A DNA stretch of 64,000 nucleotides from Edaphochlamys debaryana (taxonomy: Eukaryota; Chlorophyta; Chlorophyceae; Chlamydomonadales), in contig JAEHOE010000232.1 in assembly GCA_016858145.1 (NCBI GenBank), positions 29,924 to 93,923 of the forward strand, in the 5' to 3' direction. Of the stretch, positions 11,901 through 23,800 are shown one piece after another (positions within the stretch are counted from its first letter, which is position 1; each line of letters begins with the position of its first letter). Under the pieces are notes generated by a model. The model was not told where the DNA came from, searched no databases, and saw only the letters and a program-made list of their open reading frames with translations. A program made the translations under genes and the position numbers.

Positions 11901-14900
11901 GGGCTGGAAGACGGGTGCCGGGCTGTGAGGAAAGAAGATGGGACTTCCACGCTGCACGCTGCACCCTCACGCTCTTCCCGCCCGCCCCCTGCCCTGCCCC
12001 CCCCCCAGGTGCTGGAGATGCTGTCGTACCTCACCTACTACGGCCCCTCCATCTCGGAGCGCCTGTGGGGGCTGTGGCCGCAGATCGAGTCGGCCGTGAA
12101 CGAGTGGGCCTTCGACTACTGGGAGAACATCCTGGTGGGTGTTGGGGGGGGGGTGTCGGGGAGGGGCGGGGAGGGGCGGGGAGGGTGGAGGAGGGCAAGG
12201 TTAGGTGCGGCGGGGGGGGGGGGGGGGGGGGCGTCGGCGCCCGGGCGGGGGAGGTGGGGGGTGCGAACCCTTCCGCACGAACCTCGCGCCTTGCCAACGC
12301 CCCATTTTCCCTTGCTCGTAACCCCCCTTCCCCCCAGGTGCCGCTGGACAACTTTGTGTCCCGGGACACGGAGCGCTTCCTCACCTGCGCCGCCCCCGAC
12401 TACCGCACCTCGCTGTTCAACATGGTGAGGGGGGGGGGGTATGGGGGCGGGGCGGCCGAGAATGGGGGGTGGGAGTGCACCTTTCCATCCCTTGTTTCTT
12501 TTTTCCGTTTGCTCACTCTTCTCGCCCGTATCGTTGCATGCGGGCTTTTCCGTCCGGCTCACTTCCTCGACGCCTCCCGCACTGCCCCCCTCCTCGCCTC
12601 CCTTAGGTCAAGTCTGCCCTCACGGGGGACTACGGGGAGCGGGACGTGGTGCCGGCGGCCAAGCTGCTGTCCGTGGTGCTGCAGGTGGGTGGGGGAGGGG
12701 AGGGGAGGAGAGGAGAGGGGAGGGGAGGGGAGGGGAGGGGAGGAGAGGGGAAGGGAGGAGAGGGGAGGGGAGGGGAGGGGCGGCCATAGGGGGAGTGGTG
12801 AGGAGCGCTGCTGTGAGCTCTGACCCGCTTCGCCCTCTGCTCCGTCCTGCATTCAGTACCCCTCCTCCAATCCCAACACCCGCTGTGCCCCCCGTCCCAG
12901 AACTGCCGCGGGCGCGTGGACGCCTGGCTGGGCCCCTACCTGCAGCTGGTGCTGGGGAAGCTCACGGGGGCGACAAACCGCACGCTCAAGGTGGGGGCGG
13001 GGGCGGGTGGGGGTGGGAGGGGGCGCCTGCGTCAACCTGGGGTGGGGCTGTGCTTGGTGGTGCGGATGCAGGCACGTGAGGGTGCGCAACGCGGGGTGCT
13101 CGTGGGGTTGGGTGGGATGGGGTGAGGGTACTGGGCACGGCCCGCCTTGGCGAGCCAAAGCCAAACAAGCAGGCTTCACTCATCTCACTCTGACATCCAT
13201 GCCTCAACCCCCTCCCCCCCCCTCTCCGCCCCTCCCCCCCAACCCCCCCATGCTCCCCACCCCCCAGGACACCCTGGTGCTGGTGGTGGCGGACGCGCTG
13301 TACTACAACGCGGCGCTGACGCTGCAGGCGCTGGCGGCTCTGGGGTGCGTTGGCTCCTTCTTCGGGGCCTGGTTCGCCGCCATCTTCGCGGCCAAGAAGA
13401 GCGGCAAGCCCAAGCACTTCAGGCGCATGCACGACAAGAAGGTGCGGGGGGGGAAGGGGGGGGGGGGAAGGTGCGGGGGGGAGTGGAGGAGCGCATGCGT
13501 ATGGGGGCGCCTGGAGGGTCGGCTGACCGGTAGTGTTGTCTGTCAGTTGTCGGTCAGTCGCTTGACCCCCTGCCCCTCCCCATCAGCACACACTAGGTGC
13601 CGCTAGTTAACGCACTGGCACGTGGTTAACGCGCATTGACCCAAGCATCTAAACACACACCTCCTGCCCCTACCCACCCAACCCCCCAGGTGTGTGTGCT
13701 GGGCCTGGTGTCCATGCTGGCGGTGCCGGATGAGGCCATGCCGCCGGAGGTCAAGGCGGGGATGCCGCAGGTGGGGTGTAGTGCTTGCTAGGGGTGCTGA
13801 GGGGGTCGAGGGGGGCAGGGCTGACTCGTCCCCTGCGCTGGGACCCTATCCTGCTCCGCCGGTACCACCAGCCTCAACCCCCTATACCCACCGCCTCGCC
13901 TGCCCTGCCCTGACACCCCCTCTACCCCCCCCCCCCTCTGCCCTCCCCCCCCCCAGGTTCAGGCGGGCATTGTGCGGCTGCTGCTGGCGCTGCGGGACCA
14001 ACAGAAGGAGGCGGAGGAGCTGGCGGCGGCGAGGGGCAGCGAGGACGAGGAGGAGGAGAGCGACGGCGAGGGGGCGGAGGAGGGGGACGACGACGACGAG
14101 GTGGGGGGAGAGGGGTCGGCGGGCTGAAGGGGGGGCGGAAGGGTGGGGAGCAGGAGGGAGCTTCACCTGTGCCGGCCTTGCTCGCCTCCCTTCCGCTCAC
14201 TGCGCTGTGCGCTCCTCTGCCCACTCCGTCCTGCCTCTCTCCGCCGCTTAACTTCCCTTGCTCCCTCACCTCCCCCCCACCCCCTCAGGACGAGGAGGAG
14301 GTGGCCAAGCTGCGTCGCGGCGCTCGGGACCTGCTGGACGGGGAGGGGAGCGACGAGGACAGCGACGACGAGTTCACGGACGACGAGGAGGTGGGGCCTT
14401 CGGGGGGGGGGGGGGGTAACGGGGCTGAGGTGGGGGCAGGGCAGAGGCGGGGTAGGGTAGGCCTGGCGTATCACCCAGCCCTCCATTGGCCCTCCATTGG
14501 CCTGCCGAGTCGACCTGCCCCCCTCTCCACCCACCACCCACCCACCCCACCCACACCCCCACCCCACCCCCAGGTGCACACGCCCATCGACCCCGTGGAC
14601 CCCTACATCTTCTTCGCGGACGCCCTGCAGGGGCTGCAGCAGCACATGCCCGGGAGGTGAGGGGGGGAAAGGGGGGTGGCGGGGAACCACACACCCGGCG
14701 GCGGGACCGTGCCCGTCTTTGTATCGGGGGCTGCAGCAGCACGGGTGGAGGCCGTGCAGGTCTTCGCCAGCTCCTGCCGTTCGCCTGTACCCACACCGCA
14801 CTTGCCGACCGGCACTGATCCGCCCCCCATTCCCTCTCCCCTTCCCCCCACACCTCCCTCCCCCTGTCCCCCCCAGGCACCAGGCGCTCCTGGCCGCGTG

Positions 14901-15006
14901 CGACGCGCCCACGCAGGCGGCGCTGGCGGGTATGGTGGCCATGGCGCAGGAGCTGAGGGCCAAGGCGGCGGCGGAGGGCGCGGCGGGGGCGGCGGGGGGG
15001 CAATGA
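5947..15006 (+). CDS. IPO7: Importin-7/8-type karyopherin (plant SAD2-like)
   Basis: Twenty-eight exons join in phase to 1039 aa, close to the usual length of importin-7/8. Exons: 5947-6036, 6121-6271, 6803-6875, 7427-7544, 7719-7886, 8064-8204, 8344-8438, 8664-8724, 8897-8998, 9208-9360, 9516-9623, 9785-9913, 10172-10345, 10603-10752, 10944-11024, 11233-11311, 11530-11621, 11798-11857, 12009-12134, 12338-12424, 12607-12684, 12901-12990, 13268-13441, 13690-13770, 13957-14100, 14289-14390, 14574-14656, 14877-15006. The N-terminus has the importin-beta signature (VKEAERVLKQ, then VRHMAAINFKNFVKRSW). HEAT-like helices follow, and an acidic stretch (about residues 935-1005) precedes the end, as in IPO7/8. 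Family role: Ran-GTP-regulated nuclear import of ribosomal proteins, histones and signalling factors. Two introns, at 7545 and 10753, use GC donors. Stop TGA at 15004. Confidence 0.95.
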
Positions 15007-15036
15007 GGCGCGCGGGGGCATGGCGCGGGGGGGGCT

Positions 15037-15073
<37 letters not shown>

Positions 15074-15728
15074 GGGGGCAATTTCGGAGCATTGGAGAGC
15101 GGAGGAAGGGATAGAGCGGCAGCCAGCGAGCCCGATGCGACCGAAGTCCAGAGCGAAAGGTCCGGCGGGCTCCACTGGGGGGAGGGGGGAGGGGATAGGC
15201 GGGGCTGAGTGCAGTGAGGTAGTGCGGTGGGCAGGAGTGGGCTGCGGTGGGTCGGTGGGTGGATCTGGCAGGAGAGAGAGGAGAGAGCTGAGCGGGGCGA
15301 AGGGCTGAGAGGCTGAGGGAGAGAGTGGCGAGGCCGCTGCCGGGCGGGTCCGGGCCAGCGCTTGCTGTGCCGTGCTTTCTAGACATACGAGCGTATTCAT
15401 CAGCTAGGATGGCGGGGGCGGGGCTCATTCGAGGTCAGAGCAGTAGGAAGGGCACACAGTGAATGTGGTGTGGACCTCAGGTGGGATACGCTGTGCGCTT
15501 TGCTACCAAGCAGGAATCAAGGCAGAGATGCGGCGGGAGGACGCTGTCCGCATGGAGACCGCCGGATGCTGGGATTCGGTGCGGAAATCCCCACTAGCTC
15601 AGGTTCCGGCATTTGACTCCGCCCGACGCCAGCCGCCGCGTCACGACACAGTAAGGGGACAGATCCTTGCCGGCTAGAAACGCTCAGCAGCGCAGGAGCT
15701 GGGCGTTTCACTAGGGGATAGAAGACAC

Positions 15729-15959
15729 TAGGGGAAGACCGGCGGAGCCGAGTCTGGGAGTGGCGCAAGCCAGGGAGTCGGACATTGGTCGTCCGGTGAC
15801 GCTACACATCACACACACACACATCCGCAGCACTGCGCGGAGCTAATCACACCTTCGGAGTCTCGCCGGGCTTTCCGCTTGCTTAGAGTTTCCTCGTTGC
15901 CGAACACATCCGCAGCGCAGTAGGGGAAGACCGGCGGAGCTGATTCTGGGAGCGGCGCA
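15729..15959. repeat. Direct repeat pair, 39 bp
   Basis: The segment 15729-15767 (starting TAGGGGAAGACCGGCGGAG) recurs at 15921-15959 with four differences. A shorter ACACATCCGCAGC repeat precedes the second copy and also occurs near 15821-15833. Confidence 0.7.
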
Positions 15960-16477
15960 CGTCTGCATGCAAGGCTGGCCGTCAGCGCAACACTGTGGGT
16001 ACTTCTGGCGCGGTTCAGACTGCAGAGTCGGTTGCCTAAGATACTGCCGTACAGCAAATGCCGACGCAACTCTCTCCGCTGGGCTCAACGGTGCCGTGCC
16101 AAAGGCGTACAGTGTGCCATGTCAGCCGCTCGCAGAGACAATCATGGCGCTTCTTCTGGCTCCTCGCCTCTCTCTCTTGGGGCCCCCAAGCAGAGGGCTT
16201 TGGGCTAGCTTTAAGCCAGTAGGATTTGGGCTGCTGGGACACGAGGGGAAATGGGGGCTCACGCTCCCCGTGAACTTGCTCTGCTTGTTGCGGTCTTGCG
16301 GACCGGCGGCGGGGCCCCTGCTTGGGCGGAGGGCAGGACCGGCTAGGGCGTCGGATGGTGCCGGGGGCTGGAAGCGGGGTATGTGCGTGGGCGGCATGCA
16401 GGGTGGCCTCGGTGTTAGCAGCTTTCCGGCCCGAGCGAAATGGGCCCCCTCGGCTGCGGTGTGTGCGAAGTGCAGCG

Positions 16478-17063
16478 GCCAGTGCTGCTATCTTCCTTTC
16501 GTTCTCGTGCAAGTTTCGTTTCTGAGGGCTCTGCACGAAAGCGTTTTGGAAACTTTCGTGCAGGGGTCACGAAGGATTCTCCCCTGGAGACCCATGTTTC
16601 GTGCCCATGTACCGAAGGTTTTGGCCCCTGCCGACCCCCTTTCGGGCATCTGGGCCAAGTTGGGGAACACTTTCTGGCAAGTCTACCCGACAAAGGGTTC
16701 ACGGTGTCATCTGCACGCTCCCGGAGTGCTGACACGCCAAGGGGACGGGGGTTTGCTTGACGGGGAACACTTTCCGAAAAGGCTATCATGCTGACGCCGC
16801 ACCGAGAGGTGCCCCCTGTGTGCCCCCTGCGCTCTGCATGGACAGGGATCAAGGCTCCCTGTAGCGGGGAACGCTTCCTGCTGAGGGGCACAAGCGCAGG
16901 GCAAGACCGTGACAGCTGCAAGACAGCCCCCCAACCCCTTGTACCGAAACCGAAAGCCTGCGAAAGCCACCTTTCGTGCACATCTACCGAAAGGCACGGT
17001 CCCCGCAGGGGGTACTTTTGGTCACAGCCAAGAGCCAAGCCCCAGGAAGATAGCAGCACTGGC
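16478..17063. repeat. 586-bp segment bounded by a perfect 20-bp inverted repeat
   Basis: GCCAGTGCTGCTATCTTCCT at 16478-16497 is exactly repeated in inverted orientation at 17044-17063. AGCG stands immediately outside both ends, which could be a short target duplication but may be chance. The interior carries two copies of a TTTCGTGCxCATxTACCGAA motif in direct orientation (about 16597 and 16973). No coding sequence. A small non-autonomous transposon is possible. Confidence 0.45.
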
Positions 17064-17658
17064 AGCGGCTACGCGGTTGAATGCAGGTCTCGTATAACTG
17101 TAGCGCCGTGAGCAGTTAATTAGTGCGCTCATGGAAGATCTGCCCGAACCCTAACCCCTTCGAAGGCATACACGAAGGTGCACTGCCCTGGTCCAGCACA
17201 GCAATTGACGGCGACCTGAGCCGTGGTCTGCGACGGGCTCTCTAACCGCTCTTCCGTCCTTACAAGGCGATTGCCTCAAACTGCTTCCAGCCGCGCTCTC
17301 CTTAGCCATAGCCGCGGCCTTAGTTGGGGCCACGGCGCCTCACCTCCTCCCTTTGCAGCCCTTACGCCTGCCATGACAACCCCTGCCCTCTGCGCAATAC
17401 GTGCTCCATCCCATTCCAATTCCATACTCCACCCCACGCCTCCGCTGCCAGCTGGGCAGCCGCTTCCGGCTAGGAAGGCCGCAGGACCGGTCCAGCCCAT
17501 CCCCCTCCGCAGGGGCTCCTTGCCGTCAGCACGAACCACCTCGCCCCCGACCCCTGCAACCCCCGCCCCTGCTACAGGCCCCCGCTAGTGCCTCCCGACG
17601 GCACCCCTTCCCCCTGCCCCTCTCCTGCGCTGGATGGGCTCCCCCTCCCCACTGCCGC

Positions 17659-20575
17659 TCAGACGATGCCCGCAGGCAGGCGCACTATCCCGGAGCCCTC
17701 GGCGTAAGACTTGACATAGTAGTAGCTGGGGGGGGGGGGCGAGCAGGAGGGGAGGATGGAAGGGTGGTCAGCAACAGCAAGGGGTGGTGGCGGTGTGTGT
17801 CGGTGTCGGGGCCCAGCGGCGCGGCTGCCCTCCTCGGCATTTGAGGTTCTCACGGTGGCCGAGAGCCCTAACACCACAGCCCCGGTCGCTCGGCACCCCG
17901 TGCCTAGGCCCACTACGCCCCTTGCAACCCCCCCCCCTCGCCGCCCCCACCAGAAGTCCGCCAGGATGAAGGTCTGCACCACCTCGGAGGCCAGCACCAT
18001 GGCCGGCCACAGCCCAGAGCCCAGCGCCTGCCACAGGTAGCGGTTGCCCTCCAGGATCTGGGGAGGGGGTGGCGGGGAGGAGACTGTGAGAGCCATGAGC
18101 CATGACTGGAGACGGGGAGGTGCCCAGCTCGGCTCAAGAAGGCCACCACAACCCCCCCACCTTCCCTGCCCCGACCCGCACCCGACCCGCACCCGCACCC
18201 GCACAGCCCACTCGCGTTCCCGTACTCCCCAACACTCGGGACCGCACCCCCCTGCCCCCCCCCACCTGCAGGATCCAGTGCGCGCAGGACAGGAAGCGCG
18301 ACAGCCCCAGCGCGAACACGTAGTGCGCCGTGAAGCGCTCCACAACCTGGGGGTGGGGGTGGGGGGTGGGGGGTGCAGGGCAACACGGTAAGGCGTGAGC
18401 CAGGGGCCCAGAATAAGGTAGGGTCAGCACGCCACCCTGCCCAAGCTCCGCTCAGCCCTAGGCCCGCTCGGGCCCAGCACAGCTCCGCCCCAAGGCACCG
18501 GTGCACTGCACCGCCAGTCCTTCCCTCACCCCCCCTTCCCCCTCCCCTCCCCTCTCCCCCACCTTGGCCTTCTGCATCATGCGCAGCTGCGGGTACACCG
18601 ACACCGCCTCCAGGTACACGCAGAAGGCCCAGAACACCTGGGGGGGGAAGGGGGTGGTGAGGGATGATGGCAAGTGCAGAGAGCCTGCAGGTGGAGCGCC
18701 CCGGTTGCACCCTGGGTCTTTCAAGGCCCCGGCCCGTGGCCTGCGGGGGCGCCCCCTCCTGCCCACGTCCCTCCTCTCTCCGCCCTTCTCCTTGGGACCC
18801 CTCGACCCGCCGTAGCCTAACCTTGGTCTTGGGACACGCGAACAAGCTGTCCTGGCTCCCCTTTCCCGCACCGCCGTGCAACCCCGCCCGTGCCCCCCGC
18901 CCTTTGCCCCCTCTGTCCGTTTCCCCCCCACCTCCCCCATCCCCTCATCCCAGCCCGCCCCACCCTGAAGAGGTACAGGTGGCTGGTGGAGGGCTTGGCG
19001 ATGAAGGCCAGCAGCGCGCAGGGGACCAGCTGGGGGGGCAGGGGGGAGGGGAAGAGAGGGAGGCGGAGGGCGGGGAGAGGAAGGCGGTCAGCGGTTGGGG
19101 TGTGTGCTGGAACGTGCATGGCCCTCAAGTATAGCCCTTGCCAGCACTTGTGGGCATCCAAGCTGCTCGCTAACCAGCAACCACACCCTTTCCCCCGCAG
19201 CCCATTCAACCCCTGTGTCCCCAGCCACTTTCAACCCTCCACTAGTCTTCCAGGCCCCCCCCCTTCCCCCCTCCCCCACCACGTAGTAGAACTTGATCAT
19301 GTCCTGCTCCTTCTGGTACGTCAGGCGCATGTCGGTGGCGGTCATGCAGTACACCACCGCCAGGGTGGCGATCAGGGTCAGGCCGTCCAGCACCGTGTGG
19401 ATGTCGTACTCCATCATGAAGCTGGGGCGAGGGGAGTGTGGGGAGGTGGGGGGCGATGGGAAAGGTGGGGTGGAGTCAAGGCGGCGAGCGGGTGCTACGC
19501 CGAAGGGGCCCCAGCCCTTCCAGGACCCGGACTCATGGGAGGGGGCCGAGTCTCTGGTGGCCGCCCTCGCCCCGTGGTCCGAGTCGGGCGAGTACGCCCC
19601 GCCCCTGCCCCCTGGCCCCTTGGCCCGCTCGTGACAGTCCTGGCCAGCCCCGGCCGGCGTTATGGGGTTCCGCCCTCCCCGAGACAGGGAGGCAGCGATG
19701 GAGCCCCGCTGGGCGGCAAGCCGGGCTGCCGCTGCCTGCTGGGGCCAGCAGGGTGGCCACCGCACCAACCCTGTGTTGCCCCCGCCCCCTCGCCCTCCGC
19801 CTCTGCCCAATACCGCCGCCTGGCTCTCCCCCCCCCTGGAGTGAAACCCCACATGGCGAACCGGAACCGCCCCTGCCTCCTCTGCTTGCAGAAGAGCGCC
19901 TCCGCCCCCGCCGGGCACCTGCCGGCTCCGATGCCTTGGGTCCGCAGCGTGCTCCCCGGCGCAGCGCTGTGCCTGCCGTGCTGCTCCTCGCGCGCCCCCT
20001 CCTCCTCGGGCCCGCCTGCTCCTCAGCCCCTTCGTGCTCCTTCGCCCCCTCCAACCCGGCCCTCCTCCCCCCGCTCCCCCTCCGTCTGCTGCTGAGGCTC
20101 TCCCGTTCCGCACCTGCAGAACAGCCGCACCGCCAGGAAGGTGGCGGTCAGCAGCTGCGACTGCAGCGACAGCCCTGCGCGCAGCGAGGGAGAGGGACAC
20201 GGGCACACGGGCAGCGCGGTCACGGAGAGCGCAGATCACGTCCGGACGGCGTTTGCAGCCACCAGCGCGCGGCCCCGGCTCCGGAGCAGCTGCTTGGTCG
20301 CGGCCCGTGCGTGCGTCCGGGGGCATCGGCTCACCCGCGACCGACTTCTTCTTCTGCAGCTTGTAGCCCAGCAAGCCAATTCCGATGAAGTGCGCCACCT
20401 CGGCCAGCACGAAGAGCGTATCGTGGTCCTTAACGGTGCGCCAGAGAGTTAGAAGGAGCAGTAGCGCCCCCAGCACCCCCAGGCCGGTCTTGGTGCGCGG
20501 TGGCCGCGATTTGACCCACTGGACCACGGCCACCAGCGGGTCCTTGACCTTGCCCAGCGTGTCGTCAGACCCCAT
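17659..20575 (-). CDS. ERD2-like (KDEL-receptor family) seven-helix membrane protein
   Basis: Eight exons, 20575-20335, 20174-20114, 19421-19280, 19029-18964, 18637-18563, 18346-18266, 18057-17951 and 17725-17659, join in phase to 279 aa. Recognisable blocks: FIGIGLLGYKLQKKKS, GLSLQSQLLTATFLAVRLF, WAFCVYLEAVSVYPQLRMMQ, AHYVFALGLSRFLSCAHWIL and the end DFCYYYVKSYAEGS. About seven hydrophobic helices are visible. This is the ER-lumen-protein-retaining receptor family. The match is closest to the plant ERD2-like branch (YYYVKS end, longer N-terminus) rather than classical ERD2 of about 215 aa. Expected role: Golgi-to-ER retrieval or a related Golgi membrane function. It is divergent from SelD with 242 bp between starts. 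TTACA at 17260 may mark its 3' end. Confidence 0.93.
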
Positions 20576-20817
20576 GCTGGGCTAAAGTTGATCGAGCGTA
20601 CAAGCGTGGGCCACCAGACCTCGTGACAGGTGGAGCGGATGTAATGGTGTACGCGAGCTGGAGAAACGCGCTCAGATCAGGCGTTTGCAGGGAGGGGGGG
20701 GATTGGCCCCTAGGTGCTGTCCTTCCAATTCGGGTTTGCGACGGCCTCGCGAGCCAGCCAACTCGTGTCCCGCCCGTAGTGAAGCAATTTCAGTACACCT
20801 CACCAATCAAACCCACC
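20576..20817. promoter_or_regulatory. Shared upstream region of divergent ERD2-like and SelD genes
   Basis: Only 242 bp separate the start codons, so both promoters and 5' UTRs must fit here. No TATA box seen. The segment GAAGCAATTTCAG near 20781 is relatively A/T-rich for this locus. Confidence 0.6.
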
Positions 20818-23800
20818 ATGAAGCTGCTCGGTCTCGGTCGCGCTCTGGCCAAGAGCAAGGCATTGCTCGGTCGACAGCCGGCCGCACCCGTTTCCGCCCA
20901 GGTGCGCGCCCCTGTCGTCCCGCACACATGCTCCTGGCTCCGTGGTGGCCGCGTAGCCTGCGAGCACGCCGCGTTATGTCTCGTCCCGTCTCGTCCCGGA
21001 AATGCCGCTTGCTGTCGGAATCGCTGCAGGCTGCCGCGCCGCTCCTGCGCCTGCTGGCCGGCTCGCCCCGGCCCGGGTCCCATGTCGGCCGCCCTCGGCC
21101 GCTGACCACCAGCGCTGCCGCCGAGGCCGGCGCCGACGCCCCCGCCAGCCCCGCCCCCGTGCGGCTGACGCAGCTGTCGCACGGCGGTGGTTGTGGATGC
21201 AAGATTGCTCCGGGGAAGCTGCAGGAGATCCTCCGCAACGTGCAGCTGGACTTTGGTGCGTCCGGAGAGGGGGCGGGGGAGTTAAGGGGGACTGGGGGGG
21301 CGGAGCTGGCATACGGAGGCGGTACAGGAGGTACAGCAGTACGGAAAGACCGCCGAGAGCCGGGGGGCCGCGGCGGACGGCGGGTGTAGGCGCAACGCCC
21401 AGGGGAGCTCGTTGTGCCAACGGAAGGTCTGCAGTTCTTCCTGGCGAGAGGGGTGGGGCACAGGGTTGACAGGGTGGGTTGGCATTGGTCCGCAGGCAGA
21501 GGGCCATGGGGATGGTGGATTCGAGAGCACTGGCCTGGGCCCCGGAACCAGGCGGTGCAGCTGTACAGCAAGGGGGCGGGCCGGAAGGCAGGGAGCCCCA
21601 CACCCGCCCCCCATCCCCTTCCCACAACGCTCCTCCCCCCCCCCGCCCCCAGGCTGCAAGGACCTGATGGTGGGTGCCTCCACCTCGGACGACGCAGCCG
21701 TGTACCGCCTCAACAAGGACCAGGTGTGGTGTGTGTGGGGGGGGGGGGGGGCGGGGGGGAGCGTTGGGGCTCAGCGGTATCACCTCCAGAAAGATGGTGG
21801 GCGAGACGCCGAGGTGACCAGAGAGTGTGAGGCTGCGCCGCCTCACCAGGGGGCTTAGAGGGCAAGGCGGAGAGTGGCGGACGGGGGAAAGCTGAAGAGA
21901 TTGTTTCCACTGTGGCTGCGTGCGCCCACCTTCCGCTGCACCCCCCCCGTCCACCCACCACCCCAGGCGCTCATCCTCACCACCGACTTCTTCATGCCCA
22001 TCGTGGACGACCCACGGGACTTTGGGAGGGTGGCGGCAGCCAACGCCATCAGGTGGGGGGGGGGCGGGGGGGGGGGTGAACAGGGGGTGTTGTTGAAAAG
22101 GGGGGAGGGGCTCTGGACTGAGGGACGTGTGGACTGGGGCCGAGGGTTCAAGACTTTCCTGCGCCCGAGCACACCTGTTTGGCATGTGTGTGTGTGGACA
22201 AGACCATGGGGAGGAAAGGGGCGCGGCAACGGCTTACCCCGCTCTTTCTCTCCAGCTCTTTCCTGGGCAACGGTCCGACACGCTCTAAGCCCCACCACCA
22301 TGACCACTGCCCTGCCGCGCCCCCCCCCCCCCCCCAGTGACGTGTACGCCATGGGCGGCCGCCCCATCCTGGCGCTGTCGGTTCTGGGCATGCCGGTGGA
22401 GAAGCTGGGGGCGGCCACCATCAGCGAGATCGTGGCGGGGGGGGCGGACATGTGCAGGTGTGTGGGGGGGGGAGAGGGGAGGGAGGGGAGCAGAGGGAGG
22501 CGGGGTGTCAAGGGAGAGCACGAGGAGGTCCTGGGCCGTGAGCTGGGGTGCGCGGTGCTGGAGGGAGGGCTGCGGGAGGGGGGCTGCAGCTGCGCGAACA
22601 CCCGGGGGGGCCGGGGAGAGGAGGGGGGGGGCAGTGGGTAGGATGCGGGGGGGTGTCTGCCCACCTGTGTCGGCCCGCCAACCCGCCCCCCGCCCTTGCC
22701 TTCCCTGCGCCCCCCGAGCAGGCAGGCGGGCATCCCGCTGGCAGGTGCGGACCACGTGTGTGGGGGGGGGGGGGAGGGGATTGGGGGTTAGGATGGGCTG
22801 CTTGCGGCGAGGCGGTGGGGTGCTAGGCCGGGCTATCGGGCCCTGACCACGTGCACCCTCCCACCCACCCCCACCCCTTACCGCCCCTCCCCCCACACAC
22901 ACACCCACACCCCCAGGCGGCCACTCCATTGACTCCCCCGAGCCCATCTTCGGACTGGTGGTGGCGGGCCTGGCGCACCCGGACGCCATCCGGGCCAACA
23001 GGTGCGTGGGACGGGGGGGGGAGGGGGTGAAGGGATGAGGGCCTGGTTTTAAGGTGGGGGCTGGGTGACTGGGCAGCCAGGGCCGTGGGGCCCCGCACGA
23101 CGCCGAACCGGCCCCCCCCTGCTCGTGGCTGACGGGGGGTCTACGCACCTGATCGAAGCCCTCCCCACCTCTCGCCCACCACCCCTCTCCCCCCCACCCC
23201 CCCAGCACGGGCCAGCAGGGCGACGTGCTCATCCTGACCAAGCCCCTGGGGGTGGGGGCCATGACCACCGCCATCAAGAAGGGGCTGCTGGGGGAGGAGG
23301 GGTACCAGCAGGTGGGGGGGGGGGCAGCGGGGAGGGGAGGGGAGGGGAAGGGGGGGAGGGGAAGGGGCGGAGGGGAAGGTGGGGACGGGAGGTTGAGCAC
23401 GGGGCGTGCTTGGGTGCAGGGCCAGGCGAGCTGTTTCCCCCCCCCCCCCCCCCCAGGTCATCAAGGCCATGACCACGCTCAACTCCGTGGGGGCGGTGCT
23501 GGGGCAGGAGCCGCGCGTGCACGCCATCACGGACGTGACGGGTGGGGCCCCCTGTGTGCACGTGGAGGGGGGGGGAAGGCGGGGGGGGGAAGGCGGGGGG
23601 GGAAGGCGGGGGGGGGAAGGCGGGGGGGGGGAAGGCGGGCGGGAAAGGCGGGGAGGGAGGCGGGATTGGGTGGAAGGGAGGCCGGGGCCGGGGCTCGAGG
23701 CCGGGGCTTGAAGGGCAAAGAGAGGGGAGGGGGGACAGCAGTCTGCCGGCTACCTTTCTCGCGTTGATATGTGCTGTTCTCTCGCTGCTCCTTTCCTCCC

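Larger units (their letters stand above)
15007..17658. other. Repeat-bearing intergenic region between convergent genes
   Basis: Separates the 3' ends of the importin (+) and ERD2-like (-) genes. It starts with a long uninterrupted G tract (about 15040-15071). It also holds a 39-bp direct repeat pair, a 20-bp inverted repeat pair 566 bp apart, and degenerate repeats containing GGGGAACACTTTC and TTTCGTGC. A 275-codon open frame at 15967-16794 shows no protein-like features and I do not call it. TTACA at 17260-17264 could be the TGTAA poly(A) signal of the ERD2-like gene. Confidence 0.55.

Noticed and set aside
11348..12823. 491-codon plus-strand open frame within the importin gene
   Set aside because: It reads through several introns made of G and C runs and switches between exon frames. 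The spliced importin chain explains the region.
15967..16794. 275-codon open frame between importin and ERD2-like genes
   Set aside because: No domain, no splice support, and it runs through the inverted-repeat segment and degenerate repeats.
17151..17160. Telomere-like CCCTAACCCC
   Set aside because: A single occurrence without tandem copies; not a telomere or a clear interstitial telomeric repeat.
21192..21194. Possible selenocysteine (TGA) codon in SelD
   Set aside because: The active-site codons in HGGGCGCKI are TGT and TGC, both Cys, so no recoding is needed.
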